A DNA stretch of 64,000 bases from Spirochaetia bacterium (GTDB lineage Bacteria > Spirochaetota > Leptospiria > Turneriellales > JAOUOS01): positions 1 to 64,000 of the forward strand of contig JAOUOS010000011.1 of assembly GCA_029880285.1 (NCBI GenBank), given 5' to 3'. A program made the position numbers and the translations under genes. Of this stretch, positions 50,692 through 60,048 are shown piece by piece; the first letter of the stretch is position 1; each line of letters starts with the position of its first letter. A model generated the notes under the pieces. It made no database searches, was not told the origin of the DNA, and saw only the letters and a program-made list of their open reading frames with translations.

Positions 50692-53394
50692 ATGAAAATT
50701 AATAAATTATTGCTTGTTATTTTAATTGCTGTTTTAATAGCAATGTTATCGTTTTTTCTCTATAAAAATATTTTAAACAGGCAAGAAGAGGTTAAAAAAA
50801 GTGAACCAATAGGAATTATTGTTTTTAAGTTAAATAATGTTTTAAAAAAATATTCGGACAATTTCGCATGGGAAAAAACTCATTCAAATATGAATGTTTT
50901 TTTAAATGACTCTATTCTCACAGAAGAAAATTCAAGCGCGGTTATTAAACTAGATAATACGCTTAACTTAGAATTGGGCAGTAATACACAAATTCATACC
51001 GATTTCATAAAAAATTCATGGGGTATCAATTTTGAAAGAGGAACCCTGACTGCTGAAACACAAAAAGGAAATGCTGCTTATATTCAAATTGCTCCAGAAG
51101 AGTATATTAAAATAGACGGGGCTAAAGTTACATTATACAAAATAGGTGATCAGATAAAATTATCAACAGTAAAAGGCAGTGTGGGCTATTTAAGAAAAGA
51201 CAATGAAAATATAGTTTCAGAGAATTCTGAAACTATATTAGATGAAAACTCGCAGATGAACTCTAAGATTTTTGAAATATATATTATAGAACCTAAAGAT
51301 GGTTCTTACTTTTTTACTGATAAAGATGAAGAGACAATTAATTTTTCTTGGCGCTCTGATAAAAATATTAGTAATTACCAGCTTGTTCTTTCGGCCGCTG
51401 TTGATTTTAAAAATGAAATAAAAATAAGCGTAGCAGATCAAAAAGAGTATGCGTTAAATTTAAAACAAGGAAACTGGTATTTTAAAATAATTGATTCTGA
51501 TAATTCAGAAAAAATATTTTCAGCGGTTACAAGTTTTTACATTCAAAAAGAAAATCCAATAAAAGCTTATTATCCACCAGATAAAAAAGTTTTTAAAACT
51601 GATGAAAAAGATATAAAATTCAAGTGGCAGAAGAAAGAAGAAAAAGAACCTGTTGAACTTACTATCGCGAAAGACCCCGCGTTTTACGATGTAATTTCAA
51701 AAAAAGAAACAACAGCTGAATCTCATACCGAAAGTGAAATGAAACCGGGTGATTATTACTGGCGGGTGATAAAAAAAACATTAAAAGAAAAAACCGCGAA
51801 AGAACCGCCAGCCGATACGAATTATTTTTTTCTTTCAGAAAAAGAAAGTGAAGATGTATCAGAAGAAAAAAAAGAATATGAAGAAAACCTAATAGTTCCT
51901 ATTGAAAAAGAATTAAAAGAGGCGGCTCCTCAGATAGAAGTTCATAAAAAGAAAGAGATTACAGAACCTAAGGTAAAAAAAGAAAAACAAAAAATTTATA
52001 GAAAACAGAATTCTTCGAAAACAATAAAACAAATACCGGTAATGACTAAAAAAATAACAGATGAAAAACCAAAAGTACCGAATAATAAGAACGGCGATAT
52101 TCAAAAAGATGAGATCAAAGATAAAGATGATGAAGAATTAAAAATTGAAGAAGGCATAGAAGATGAAGTTTTAAAAGTGGAACAAGTTCCTGAAAAAGAG
52201 AAAGTGTACGAAGAATTACCAAAAGAAACTACAAAAGAAAAAAAATCAGAAAAAGAAAAAACAAGCGAGATAATAAAACCAGATAAAGAACAAGAAAATC
52301 AAGAAAATAAGATAAAAGATGAAACGAAAGAAGAGATAGTTTTTAAAAATGATTCCATTGAACCTGTAAAAGATGATAAAGTTAAGAGAAAAGAAATAAT
52401 AAGTGAACGGCTGCCCGTAAAAAAAGAAAATACTCAAAGTAATGAGATAAAATATAAAAGACCAGCTTCATCTGAAGATGTTGGTAAAAATATTGTAGAA
52501 AGTAAAAATCAAAAAGAAACTATTGAAAAAAAAGAAGCTGAAAAAGCGACTAAAGAAAAAATAGAAAAAGAGCCAGAATTAATAAAAACTGATGAAACCA
52601 CATTAGTTTTAAAAACTAATGATAAACCTTCCTCTTCTGCATTAAAAGAAGAAAAAGAAAAATCAGCAATCCTGCCTAAAAATTTAGAAAGCCCGAAGCG
52701 TAAAAGAGAAATAGAAGAAAAACCTGAAATTTATGAAAAAGAAATTGAAGATAATATAGAAAACAAAATAGATGCGCGTGAAGTAAGCTTAGAGAAAAAA
52801 CCGGACCAAGAAGTAAAAAATGAAACTGTCACACCCCAAAAAACAGATTCTAAAACATCTCAGGCAGTTGAGAGTAAAGAAGAAAAGGTTAAAATAAAAC
52901 AAAAAAATGTAAAGAAAAGATTAGAAAAAAAAGAACCTGAGATAAAAAAAACAGTAGAAGAAAAAGATATTGAAAAAAAAGAGGATAGAAGCGAGGCTGA
53001 TGACTCAAAAGAAAAAACAGCTTTTTTAAGTCTTCCTTCGGCTGATAATCTTATGCCCGCGGACGGTAAAATTGAACTTATTGGAAAAGATAAAAAAATT
53101 ATTTTAAGCTGGCAGCATGTAAAAGAAGCAAATAGTTACAAGGTGCGCGTTTTTCAAAAAATAAAAAATCAAACAATTAAACTTAAAGAAGAAATAACAA
53201 AGGATACTAAAATTGAAATAACAAACATGCAAACGGCAAAAGATTCTAAAATTATATGGGAAGTTCTTTCTATTCTTATATCAGAAAATGGCTCAATTAT
53301 AAGAAGAGGTCTGCCAAAAGAAGCCAGATTTACATTAACTTACAGGCCTATGTTAAATCCGCCTAAGGTTAAAGATGTTTCTGTTTATGAGTAA
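50692..53394 (+). CDS. FecR-domain membrane protein with long charged Lys/Glu region
   Basis: A 900-residue protein. An N-terminal helix (LLLVILIAVLIAMLSFFLY) anchors it. A FecR domain follows (about 40-170; NVFLNDSILTEENSSAVIKL, RGTLTAETQKG). Two Fn3-like modules come next (about 200-380, ending in DYYWRVIKK). An extremely charged Lys/Glu-rich region (about 385-800) is presumably extended, and a C-terminal Fn3-like module follows (about 805-890, IILSWQHVKEANSYKVRVF). In spirochaetes FecR proteins often sit beside cyclase-like sensors, as here. A peptidoglycan- or envelope-spanning role fits the length, but no function is established. Confidence 0.8.
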   Translation: MKINKLLLVILIAVLIAMLSFFLYKNILNRQEEVKKSEPIGIIVFKLNNVLKKYSDNFAWEKTHSNMNVFLNDSILTEENSSAVIKLDNTLNLELGSNTQIHTDFIKNSWGINFERGTLTAETQKGNAAYIQIAPEEYIKIDGAKVTLYKIGDQIKLSTVKGSVGYLRKDNENIVSENSETILDENSQMNSKIFEIYIIEPKDGSYFFTDKDEETINFSWRSDKNISNYQLVLSAAVDFKNEIKISVADQKEYALNLKQGNWYFKIIDSDNSEKIFSAVTSFYIQKENPIKAYYPPDKKVFKTDEKDIKFKWQKKEEKEPVELTIAKDPAFYDVISKKETTAESHTESEMKPGDYYWRVIKKTLKEKTAKEPPADTNYFFLSEKESEDVSEEKKEYEENLIVPIEKELKEAAPQIEVHKKKEITEPKVKKEKQKIYRKQNSSKTIKQIPVMTKKITDEKPKVPNNKNGDIQKDEIKDKDDEELKIEEGIEDEVLKVEQVPEKEKVYEELPKETTKEKKSEKEKTSEIIKPDKEQENQENKIKDETKEEIVFKNDSIEPVKDDKVKRKEIISERLPVKKENTQSNEIKYKRPASSEDVGKNIVESKNQKETIEKKEAEKATKEKIEKEPELIKTDETTLVLKTNDKPSSSALKEEKEKSAILPKNLESPKRKREIEEKPEIYEKEIEDNIENKIDAREVSLEKKPDQEVKNETVTPQKTDSKTSQAVESKEEKVKIKQKNVKKRLEKKEPEIKKTVEEKDIEKKEDRSEADDSKEKTAFLSLPSADNLMPADGKIELIGKDKKIILSWQHVKEANSYKVRVFQKIKNQTIKLKEEITKDTKIEITNMQTAKDSKIIWEVLSILISENGSIIRRGLPKEARFTLTYRPMLNPPKVKDVSVYE

Positions 53395-53398
53395 ATTG

Positions 53399-54613
53399 TT
53401 ATGGTATTCTTTCAAAGAACAGATTTTTATTGCCCGTTTGATCGATAAGTTCAATTTTAATATCGCCTTTTAAGGGTATATCTATTGTTTTTTTCATGAT
53501 GGTTGATTCAAAAATATAATTTTTATAGTAAAGTTTATTTTCATAAAATATTTTACAAAAGACAGGCATATTTGAATCTTTAATTTTTAGTAATATTGTA
53601 TCTTCAGAAGCCGGGAAGAAACTAAGAAGTCTAGGCGGTTTTATGTCTATAAAAAAATATGCAATGCCTATATCTTCTTTATTGTTCATAAAGTCAATGG
53701 AGTAATACTCAAGAATAAAGTCAGTTTCAATTTCTTCGGTTGTATTTCGTATTACAATTTTTTCTCTTGCTTCTTCGAAAGAGGGCGGATGAGAGCCTAC
53801 AGGATATATTCTATAAAAAATATTTTGAATTCCCGAATAAGGATCAGCTGCCTTTAATTCAATGTATGATTTTTTCCCCAGATACAGTATATTGTTTGCC
53901 GAGTAAAAAGGCGGATATATTCCTAAAAAAGTCTGCGGTGGTTTCTTATCAATCCAAAATTCAAAACTTGAAATCAAGTTCTTATTTAGATCATAGATAT
54001 CTAATTTGTATCTTCCTGATGATTGAAGATTTAAGGGTTTTTCATAGCGAGAAAGGCTCGATTTGTTTAATGAAAAATAAAATTCTTTTAGTTTAGTAAT
54101 TTTTTCTAATGGTAGAGTATCTGTTTTAAGAAACATTTTTTTTTGACCTCGAACATTTAGAACTTGAAAGAAGTCTGCTGTTTCAGAGGAAAACTGAGAA
54201 GAATCTTTTGGTGTTTTACTTAGTGCCTCTTCTTTTAAGATAGATAAATTTATACTGTAAGTTTTGCTCCATGCTCCATATATATCGCTGGAATATACGG
54301 AACGTATTTTAAAATATTTTATGTTTTCATCAATTACTGCGATGAAAGGAGAATGGCGGATTGTTTCAATATAACTTTTCGCTGGTATTTTTTCATAATT
54401 ATTTATATCAATGTCTTTGGTCAACCAGAGTATTTCATAATATTTTGCTTCGTCATTTAACTCAAAATTAATTTTTACTTTGTATGCTTTATTTTTATTT
54501 TCTTGAGCGTAAATGTTTGTTTTACATAAAAAAATAAAAAATATAGCAGTAAAAAAAAATATTATAAAAAATAAATTTTTTAAATAAGTTTTTTGATGCG
54601 AGAATATTCGCAT
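53399..54613 (-). CDS. Exported protein with Ig/OmpL47-like domain, function unknown
   Basis: A 404-residue protein with an N-terminal signal or membrane segment (NLFFIIFFFTAIFFIFLC). The middle part (about 210-320) resembles the OmpL47-type beta domain of spirochaetal surface proteins: IDKKPPQTFLGIYPP, YIELKAADPYSGIQNIFYRI, LEYYSIDFMNNKE. The N-terminal third has Fn3-like strands. The Cys in IFLCK could be a lipobox, but the context is weak. It is convergent with the FecR gene and may be co-expressed with htpG. Confidence 0.65.
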   Translation of the reverse strand: MRIFSHQKTYLKNLFFIIFFFTAIFFIFLCKTNIYAQENKNKAYKVKINFELNDEAKYYEILWLTKDIDINNYEKIPAKSYIETIRHSPFIAVIDENIKYFKIRSVYSSDIYGAWSKTYSINLSILKEEALSKTPKDSSQFSSETADFFQVLNVRGQKKMFLKTDTLPLEKITKLKEFYFSLNKSSLSRYEKPLNLQSSGRYKLDIYDLNKNLISSFEFWIDKKPPQTFLGIYPPFYSANNILYLGKKSYIELKAADPYSGIQNIFYRIYPVGSHPPSFEEAREKIVIRNTTEEIETDFILEYYSIDFMNNKEDIGIAYFFIDIKPPRLLSFFPASEDTILLKIKDSNMPVFCKIFYENKLYYKNYIFESTIMKKTIDIPLKGDIKIELIDQTGNKNLFFERIP

Positions 54614-54623
54614 TACTTTTTAG

Positions 54624-56567
54624 TTAAAACGCTCTCTCCATTAATTTAGTAAGTAATGCTGTGAATTTAACCGGATTGGTAACGGGAGCTCCTTCGGCTA
54701 AAAGACTATAGTTGTATAATAATTCAGCGCTTTCTAAAACGAGAGGATCGTTTTTATCTTTAGTATAGCGATCATGTATATTTTGAAAAATTTTATGATC
54801 AGAATTTATTTCTAGTATTTTTTTTGTTTTTGGCAGTTTGTCGCCATGTTGTTTTAAAATTTTTTCAAGATGCGGGCTAAAACCGTGTTCATCGGCTACA
54901 AGGCACGCGGGGGCGCTTACTAATCTTGAGCTAAGTTTTACTTCTTTGACATCATCTGAAAGTTTTTCCTGAAAAAATTTTAATAGGTCATCATATTTTT
55001 TGCCTTCTTCTTTTAGTTTTTTTTCAGCTTTTTCTTTTTCTTCTTTTGTGCTTATATCAGCCCCTTTGCCGGCATTTTTAATTTTTTTCTTATCAAATTC
55101 GCCTAATGATTCAAGAACGAATTCGTCAACGGGATCAAGTAGATAAAGTACTTCATAACCTTTATTTTTAAATGACTCTAAGTGAGGGGAGTTTTCAATT
55201 ATATCTCTGTTCTCGCCGGTAATAAAAAAAATATCTGTTTGATCACTTTTCATGCGGCTAACATAATCTTTCAAAGTTGTAAGCTTATCAGAATTTGAAG
55301 AATAAAAAAGAAGAAGTGAAGCAATTTTTTCACGATTTTCAAAATCAGCATTAATGCCTTCTTTTAAAGCAGGAGAAAATTCTGCCCAGAATTTTTCATA
55401 GTTATCTCTTTCTTTAGTAAGCATTTCATTTAAACTATCTAGTATTTTTTTCGTAAGCCCTTTTTGTATCTGCATTACAACAGCGTTTTTTTGAAGATTT
55501 TCTCGTGAGATATTTAAGGGTAAATCGGTAGATTCAACTACTCCTTTAATAAAACGCAAATAACGGGGAATAAGTTCTTCTAAATTTTCAAGAATCATTA
55601 CTTTCTTAACATAAAGTCTTAAACCGCCTTTTGTATTTTGAAAAAACATATCAAAAGCCGATTTCGCGGGAATGTATAATAAGGCTTTATATTCTATGCG
55701 TCCTTCTGCGCTGAATGTTATAGTTTTTAAAGGTTCGTTCCAGTCATGGGAAATATGTTTGTAGAATTCAGCATAATCCTTTTCTGTTACATCTGATTTT
55801 GAACGTGTCCATATGGGTTTCATTGAGTTAATGGTAACATCTTCTATTACTTTTCTCTTTTTACCGTCTTTTTTGGGTTCACCTTTTTCATCTTTTTCTT
55901 CTTCTTCACGTTCTTCTTTAATTAATATGGGATAGCTTATAAAATCTGAATATTGTTTAACAATTCTTTTAAGAATATATTCATCCGTATAGTCTTCAAG
56001 GGATTCATCTTCTTTATCCGTTTTTAAATGCAGTGTAATAGAAGTTCCATGTAATTCTTTTTCAGATTCAGAAATTTCATAGGAACCTTCACCTGAAGAT
56101 AACCATAGAACGGCTTTATCTTCACCCGCTCTTTTTGTTAAAATAGATACTTTATCGGCGGCCATAAAGCTTGAATAAAAACCAACTCCAAATTGACCTA
56201 TTAATCCTTCCAATTCTCCTTTTTGCTTCGAACTTTTCATTTTTTCAAGAAGTTCTCTGGTTCCCGATTTTGCTATTGTTCCAATATTTTCTATAACTTC
56301 ATTGCGGTTCATTCCTATACCGTTGTCATGAATCGTTAATAATTTATTTTTTTTATCAACTTCAAGTCTTATGTGAAGTTCTTCGCCTTCTTTAAGTAAA
56401 TCTTTTTTAGTGACAGCTTCAAATCTGAGTTTGTCAAGAGCGTCAGAAGCGTTTGAGATAAGTTCTCTTAAGAATATATCTTTGCTCGAATAAATAGAGT
56501 GGATCATTAAATCAAGCAATTGTTTGGTTTCTGCCTGAAAATTTAAGGTTTCGGATTTCGCGTTCAT
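54624..56567 (-). CDS. htpG: Chaperone HtpG (bacterial Hsp90)
   Basis: Full-length HtpG, 647 residues. The ATPase domain shows ELISNASDALDKLRFE, DNGIGMNRNEV, IGQFGVGFYSSFMAADKV and GTSITLHLK. The middle domain has the catalytic-loop DLPLNISRENLQ, and a C-terminal dimerisation domain is present. A short charged linker (EEEKDEKGEPKKDGKK) sits between the first two domains. GGAG lies just ahead of the ATG. Confidence 0.97.
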   Translation of the reverse strand: MNAKSETLNFQAETKQLLDLMIHSIYSSKDIFLRELISNASDALDKLRFEAVTKKDLLKEGEELHIRLEVDKKNKLLTIHDNGIGMNRNEVIENIGTIAKSGTRELLEKMKSSKQKGELEGLIGQFGVGFYSSFMAADKVSILTKRAGEDKAVLWLSSGEGSYEISESEKELHGTSITLHLKTDKEDESLEDYTDEYILKRIVKQYSDFISYPILIKEEREEEEKDEKGEPKKDGKKRKVIEDVTINSMKPIWTRSKSDVTEKDYAEFYKHISHDWNEPLKTITFSAEGRIEYKALLYIPAKSAFDMFFQNTKGGLRLYVKKVMILENLEELIPRYLRFIKGVVESTDLPLNISRENLQKNAVVMQIQKGLTKKILDSLNEMLTKERDNYEKFWAEFSPALKEGINADFENREKIASLLLFYSSNSDKLTTLKDYVSRMKSDQTDIFFITGENRDIIENSPHLESFKNKGYEVLYLLDPVDEFVLESLGEFDKKKIKNAGKGADISTKEEKEKAEKKLKEEGKKYDDLLKFFQEKLSDDVKEVKLSSRLVSAPACLVADEHGFSPHLEKILKQHGDKLPKTKKILEINSDHKIFQNIHDRYTKDKNDPLVLESAELLYNYSLLAEGAPVTNPVKFTALLTKLMERAF

Positions 56568-56670
56568 TTTTTCTCCATATTTGATTTTTTTAATTAAAAT
56601 ATATACTTACATTATAGTAAATATAATGAATTGTTAATTCAATTCGAAAAAATAAATCAGAGTGTCAAGA

Positions 56671-57564
56671 TCAAATGAAAAAATTAAAGCCTTCTTTTAC
56701 AGCTAGAGTATTTTTGAAACGCTGTTGGGCTCTTTTTTCAAGTTTCTTAATGAATTGGTCATCATGCATGGGATCGTGATGAATCATATGCAAGTTTTCA
56801 ATTCCGCCTTTTTCACATATTTCTGCGGCAGCCTCAAATGTTGAATGTCCCCATCCTATTTTACCGTCAACATATTCTTCAGGTGTATATTGACAGTCAT
56901 AAGCTAATACTTTACATCCTTTTGCGAATTTAGAAAGCTCAGTTATCATTTCGTCGTTATGTTCAACGTCTGTGCAAAAACAGAATTTTTCTCCTGCGAA
57001 GTTAAAAAGAAAACCCATGCTGTTATTCGGATGGCGCAGACGTATCGTTTTTACGGAAAAATTGTTTATTTTTTTTTCGCTGTTAAAATTTAATTCATTA
57101 AATATAAGTTTAGAACCCATATTTTGAGTTGAAGCGGGAAAAAACATAAATGTTTGTTGTGTTCTTATTGTTCTTTCAATTGTCCAAGTTTCAAGAACTT
57201 CTTTGTCTTTCGCATCCAGACCTTTTATTTCTTTAGTTTCACCATAAACATGAAAAGTGTTTTGTGGTAAATAAGCCGGTATAAAAAAAGGAAAACCCTG
57301 AATATGATCCCAGTGAGTATGAGAAAAAAAGATATGAGCTGTACCGCCTTCTTTTGTACCAAATTCTCTCTTTAACAAGTCAAGCCCCAGAACACGAATG
57401 CCCGTACCTGCATCTATTATAATTATATCGTCTTCAAGTTCAATAAAAAGACAGGTCGTGTTACCGCCATACTCTTTAAATTTCTCTCCTGGGGTGGGTA
57501 TTGAACCTCTTACTCCGTAGTATTTTATTTCAGCGTTTTTAATTTTACTCATCGAATTTCCCAT
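56671..57564 (-). CDS. Metallo-beta-lactamase fold protein, PhnP/RNase Z-like
   Basis: A 297-residue MBL hydrolase. It starts with YYGVRGSIPTPG and GGNTTCLFIE, then zinc motif HTHWDHIQGFPFF, a later His in RLRHPNNSMGFLF, Asp in FCTDVEH, and AYDCQYTPEEY...GWGHSTFEAA with HMIHHDP at the end. This order is typical of the MBL subfamily found with two-component or cyclic-nucleotide proteins. The start could also be the internal ATG before SKIKNAE. Substrate unknown. Confidence 0.88.
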   Translation of the reverse strand: MGNSMSKIKNAEIKYYGVRGSIPTPGEKFKEYGGNTTCLFIELEDDIIIIDAGTGIRVLGLDLLKREFGTKEGGTAHIFFSHTHWDHIQGFPFFIPAYLPQNTFHVYGETKEIKGLDAKDKEVLETWTIERTIRTQQTFMFFPASTQNMGSKLIFNELNFNSEKKINNFSVKTIRLRHPNNSMGFLFNFAGEKFCFCTDVEHNDEMITELSKFAKGCKVLAYDCQYTPEEYVDGKIGWGHSTFEAAAEICEKGGIENLHMIHHDPMHDDQFIKKLEKRAQQRFKNTLAVKEGFNFFI

Positions 57565-57668
57565 TAATTGATTTCAATTGATACATTTGATATATTATCG
57601 GCTTTTAATACGCGGGTTATAAAGCATAAATTCTGCTTGACAAGTTGTCTAAAATTGATACTTAGGAT

Positions 57669-58064
57669 ATGTCATTTTTAATGACAGATGGTAATATCGG
57701 CGGGTTAAAAGTGATTTCGAAAGTTACAATATATTATAATCCAAAATGCAGAAAAAGCCGAGAGGCTCTTCAAATAATCCGTGAAAAAGGTATAGAACCT
57801 GAAATAAATTATTATTTAGATAACCCGCCGTCAACTGCTGAACTAGCAGAAATATTGAGAAAAATGGGTAAAAGGCCCAGAGATATTTTTAGAAAATCAG
57901 AACCATTGTATAAAAATCTGGGTTTGAAAAATAAAGATTTAAGTGATGATATTTTACTGGAATATTTAAATAAAAATCCTATTTTAATTGAAAGGCCCAT
58001 TGTTATAAAAGGCCAGCGGGCAGTTTTAGGCAGACCGCCTGAAGATGTTAGAAAAATAATATAA
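57669..58064 (+). CDS. ArsC-family reductase (arsenate reductase-like)
   Basis: Thioredoxin-fold ArsC/Spx family protein. Active-site Cys in YYNPKCRKSREAL and the substrate-binding arginines in RPIVIKGQRAVLGRPPE are present, matching glutaredoxin-linked arsenate reductases. The annotated ATG at 57669 gives 131 residues with an unusual 16-residue N-terminal extension; a GTG at 57711 would give the standard start VTIYYNPK. No arsenic-efflux genes are nearby, so the physiological substrate may differ. Confidence 0.87.
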   Translation: MSFLMTDGNIGGLKVISKVTIYYNPKCRKSREALQIIREKGIEPEINYYLDNPPSTAELAEILRKMGKRPRDIFRKSEPLYKNLGLKNKDLSDDILLEYLNKNPILIERPIVIKGQRAVLGRPPEDVRKII

Positions 58065-58173
58065 CTATAACGGATAAATGGTTTGTTATTTTACGGGTTG
58101 TCTGCGCGTTTAATAATAAATCATTTTTTAATATGTTACACAAAATTTCCTCTATAATTTAGAATAGTTGAAT

Positions 58174-60027
58174 ATGAAAATTAATTATCTAAAAATAGAT
58201 TTTAAAAAATTGGCCCAGGCGCGTTCGCCAAAAAAAATCTATTTTTATTCTATTATAGTAGGTGTTGTAAGCGGTCTTTCGGCTCTGGGATTCTCTTATT
58301 TATTATCAATTGCAGAAGATTTTACATTTATTCAATTAGCAGGAATTGACTTAGGTACAGCTGGCGGTGAGTTAAATTCGCATACATCAAAAACAGCTTT
58401 AGTATTTAAACCGGTTATTTTCTTTTTGCTGCCTGTTGTGGGCGCACTTATATCAGGTTTGTTAGTTCAGTATTTCGCGCCCGAAGCCAGTGGAGCGGGA
58501 ACTGATGCCATGATAAAAAATTTTCATGAAAAAGAAGGAAAAGTTAGAGGGCGAACTCCAATTATCAAAACTTTGGCTACAATTTCTATTTTAGCAGGCG
58601 GCGGTAGCGCTGGTAAAGAAGGCCCTATCTCTCAAGTAGGTTCTGCTATTGGTTCGCTTATTAGTCAATTTTTGGGTTTAGGGCCAAGGGCAAGAAGAAC
58701 GCTTTTTCTTGCGGGAATGGCCGGCGCGCTGGGGGCAATTTTTAGAGCGCCGCTTGGTGCAGCTTTAACTTCTGTTGAAGTGTTGTATAAAGAAGATTTC
58801 GAATCAGACAGCCTTATACCGTGTATTTTATCTTCGATAACAGGATATTTTATATTTACTTCATTTAGGGGAATGGATCACATATTTCATTTGCCAGCAT
58901 ATTCATTTTTGAATTGGTATTCACTTGTTTTTTATGGTATTTTGGGTTTTTGCTGTATGATATTTGGGGCTTTTTTTGTTAAATTCTATCGCTTTGTAAA
59001 TAATGTAACTTCTAAAATAAATCTTCCTATATTTCTAAAAGTAACTATTGGTGGAGTTCTAGTCGGATGTATCGGTTTAGTTTCTTCTGATAGCATAGGC
59101 AGCGGGTTTGGATTTTTACAAAAACTAATGGAAGGAAATAATTCTTTAGCGGCAAAAAGTATAATAGGGAATTTATTTTTTACCGATGGTTTTGAAAATT
59201 CTTTTATATTTTTAGTTTTATTTTTATTAATAGTTATGCTACTAAAAATTCTGGCCACTTCATTTACAATTGGTACAGGAGGATCCGGTGGAGTTTTTGG
59301 CCCTTCATTAGTTATAGGCGGCACACTGGGCGCAATTGTAGGCATATTAGGAAATCATTATTTTCCTAATATTGTGCCTTCATATGTTCCGTTTGTTATA
59401 GTGGGTATGGGAGGGTTTTTTGCAGGGGTTGCGAATGCGCCTATTGCGGCTATGATTATGGTTTCTGAACTTACGGGAAGTTATGAATTGTTAGCTCCCC
59501 TTGCCGTTGTTTCAATAATTGCTATTATCTTTTCTCATAAGTTTAATATATATCAGGGGCAAAAAATTAATAAATTTGAATCGCCTGCTCATCACTGGGA
59601 TATGACTAAAGATTTATTAATTCATATGAATGTAAAGGAATCTTTTGACAAAAATAGAAATTTAGCCATTATTACCGAAGATACAAAAGTAAAAAATATA
59701 TTTAAAATTGCCAATAAAACGCATCAAACAGATTTTATTGTTAATGATCAAAATAATAAATATAAGGGTATTTTTTCTATACGTCTTTTAACTTCAAAGC
59801 AAAAGCAAGAGTTTTCTAAAAGCAATCTTTTTATTACAGATTATATGAATACCTTGGTACCACCGCTAAAATTGAATAATAACCTGTCAGAGGCTTTAGA
59901 GTCATTGCTTGAACATGATACCGATAAAGTAGCAGTGATAGATGATAAAGAAAATATGGCAGGTTATTTAACTTTTAAAGATATATTAAGAGCATATCAT
60001 AAGAAAGTTAATAAAATTAATGTTTAA
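58174..60027 (+). CDS. ClC-type chloride channel/antiporter with CBS domains
   Basis: About 617 residues. The membrane part (about 20-455) carries all three ClC selectivity motifs: SGAGTDAMI, GSAGKEGPISQVG (with the gating Glu) and GGSGGVFGPSLVIGG. The cytoplasmic tail (about 480-615) has a CBS pair (LAIITEDTKVKNIF; MAGYLTFKDIL), which usually binds adenine nucleotides. ATG 58174 is preferred to the TTG two codons upstream. It may serve acid or osmotic homeostasis. Confidence 0.93.
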   Translation: MKINYLKIDFKKLAQARSPKKIYFYSIIVGVVSGLSALGFSYLLSIAEDFTFIQLAGIDLGTAGGELNSHTSKTALVFKPVIFFLLPVVGALISGLLVQYFAPEASGAGTDAMIKNFHEKEGKVRGRTPIIKTLATISILAGGGSAGKEGPISQVGSAIGSLISQFLGLGPRARRTLFLAGMAGALGAIFRAPLGAALTSVEVLYKEDFESDSLIPCILSSITGYFIFTSFRGMDHIFHLPAYSFLNWYSLVFYGILGFCCMIFGAFFVKFYRFVNNVTSKINLPIFLKVTIGGVLVGCIGLVSSDSIGSGFGFLQKLMEGNNSLAAKSIIGNLFFTDGFENSFIFLVLFLLIVMLLKILATSFTIGTGGSGGVFGPSLVIGGTLGAIVGILGNHYFPNIVPSYVPFVIVGMGGFFAGVANAPIAAMIMVSELTGSYELLAPLAVVSIIAIIFSHKFNIYQGQKINKFESPAHHWDMTKDLLIHMNVKESFDKNRNLAIITEDTKVKNIFKIANKTHQTDFIVNDQNNKYKGIFSIRLLTSKQKQEFSKSNLFITDYMNTLVPPLKLNNNLSEALESLLEHDTDKVAVIDDKENMAGYLTFKDILRAYHKKVNKINV

Positions 60028-60048
60028 CAATGGTTTAAGCATAGTAAG

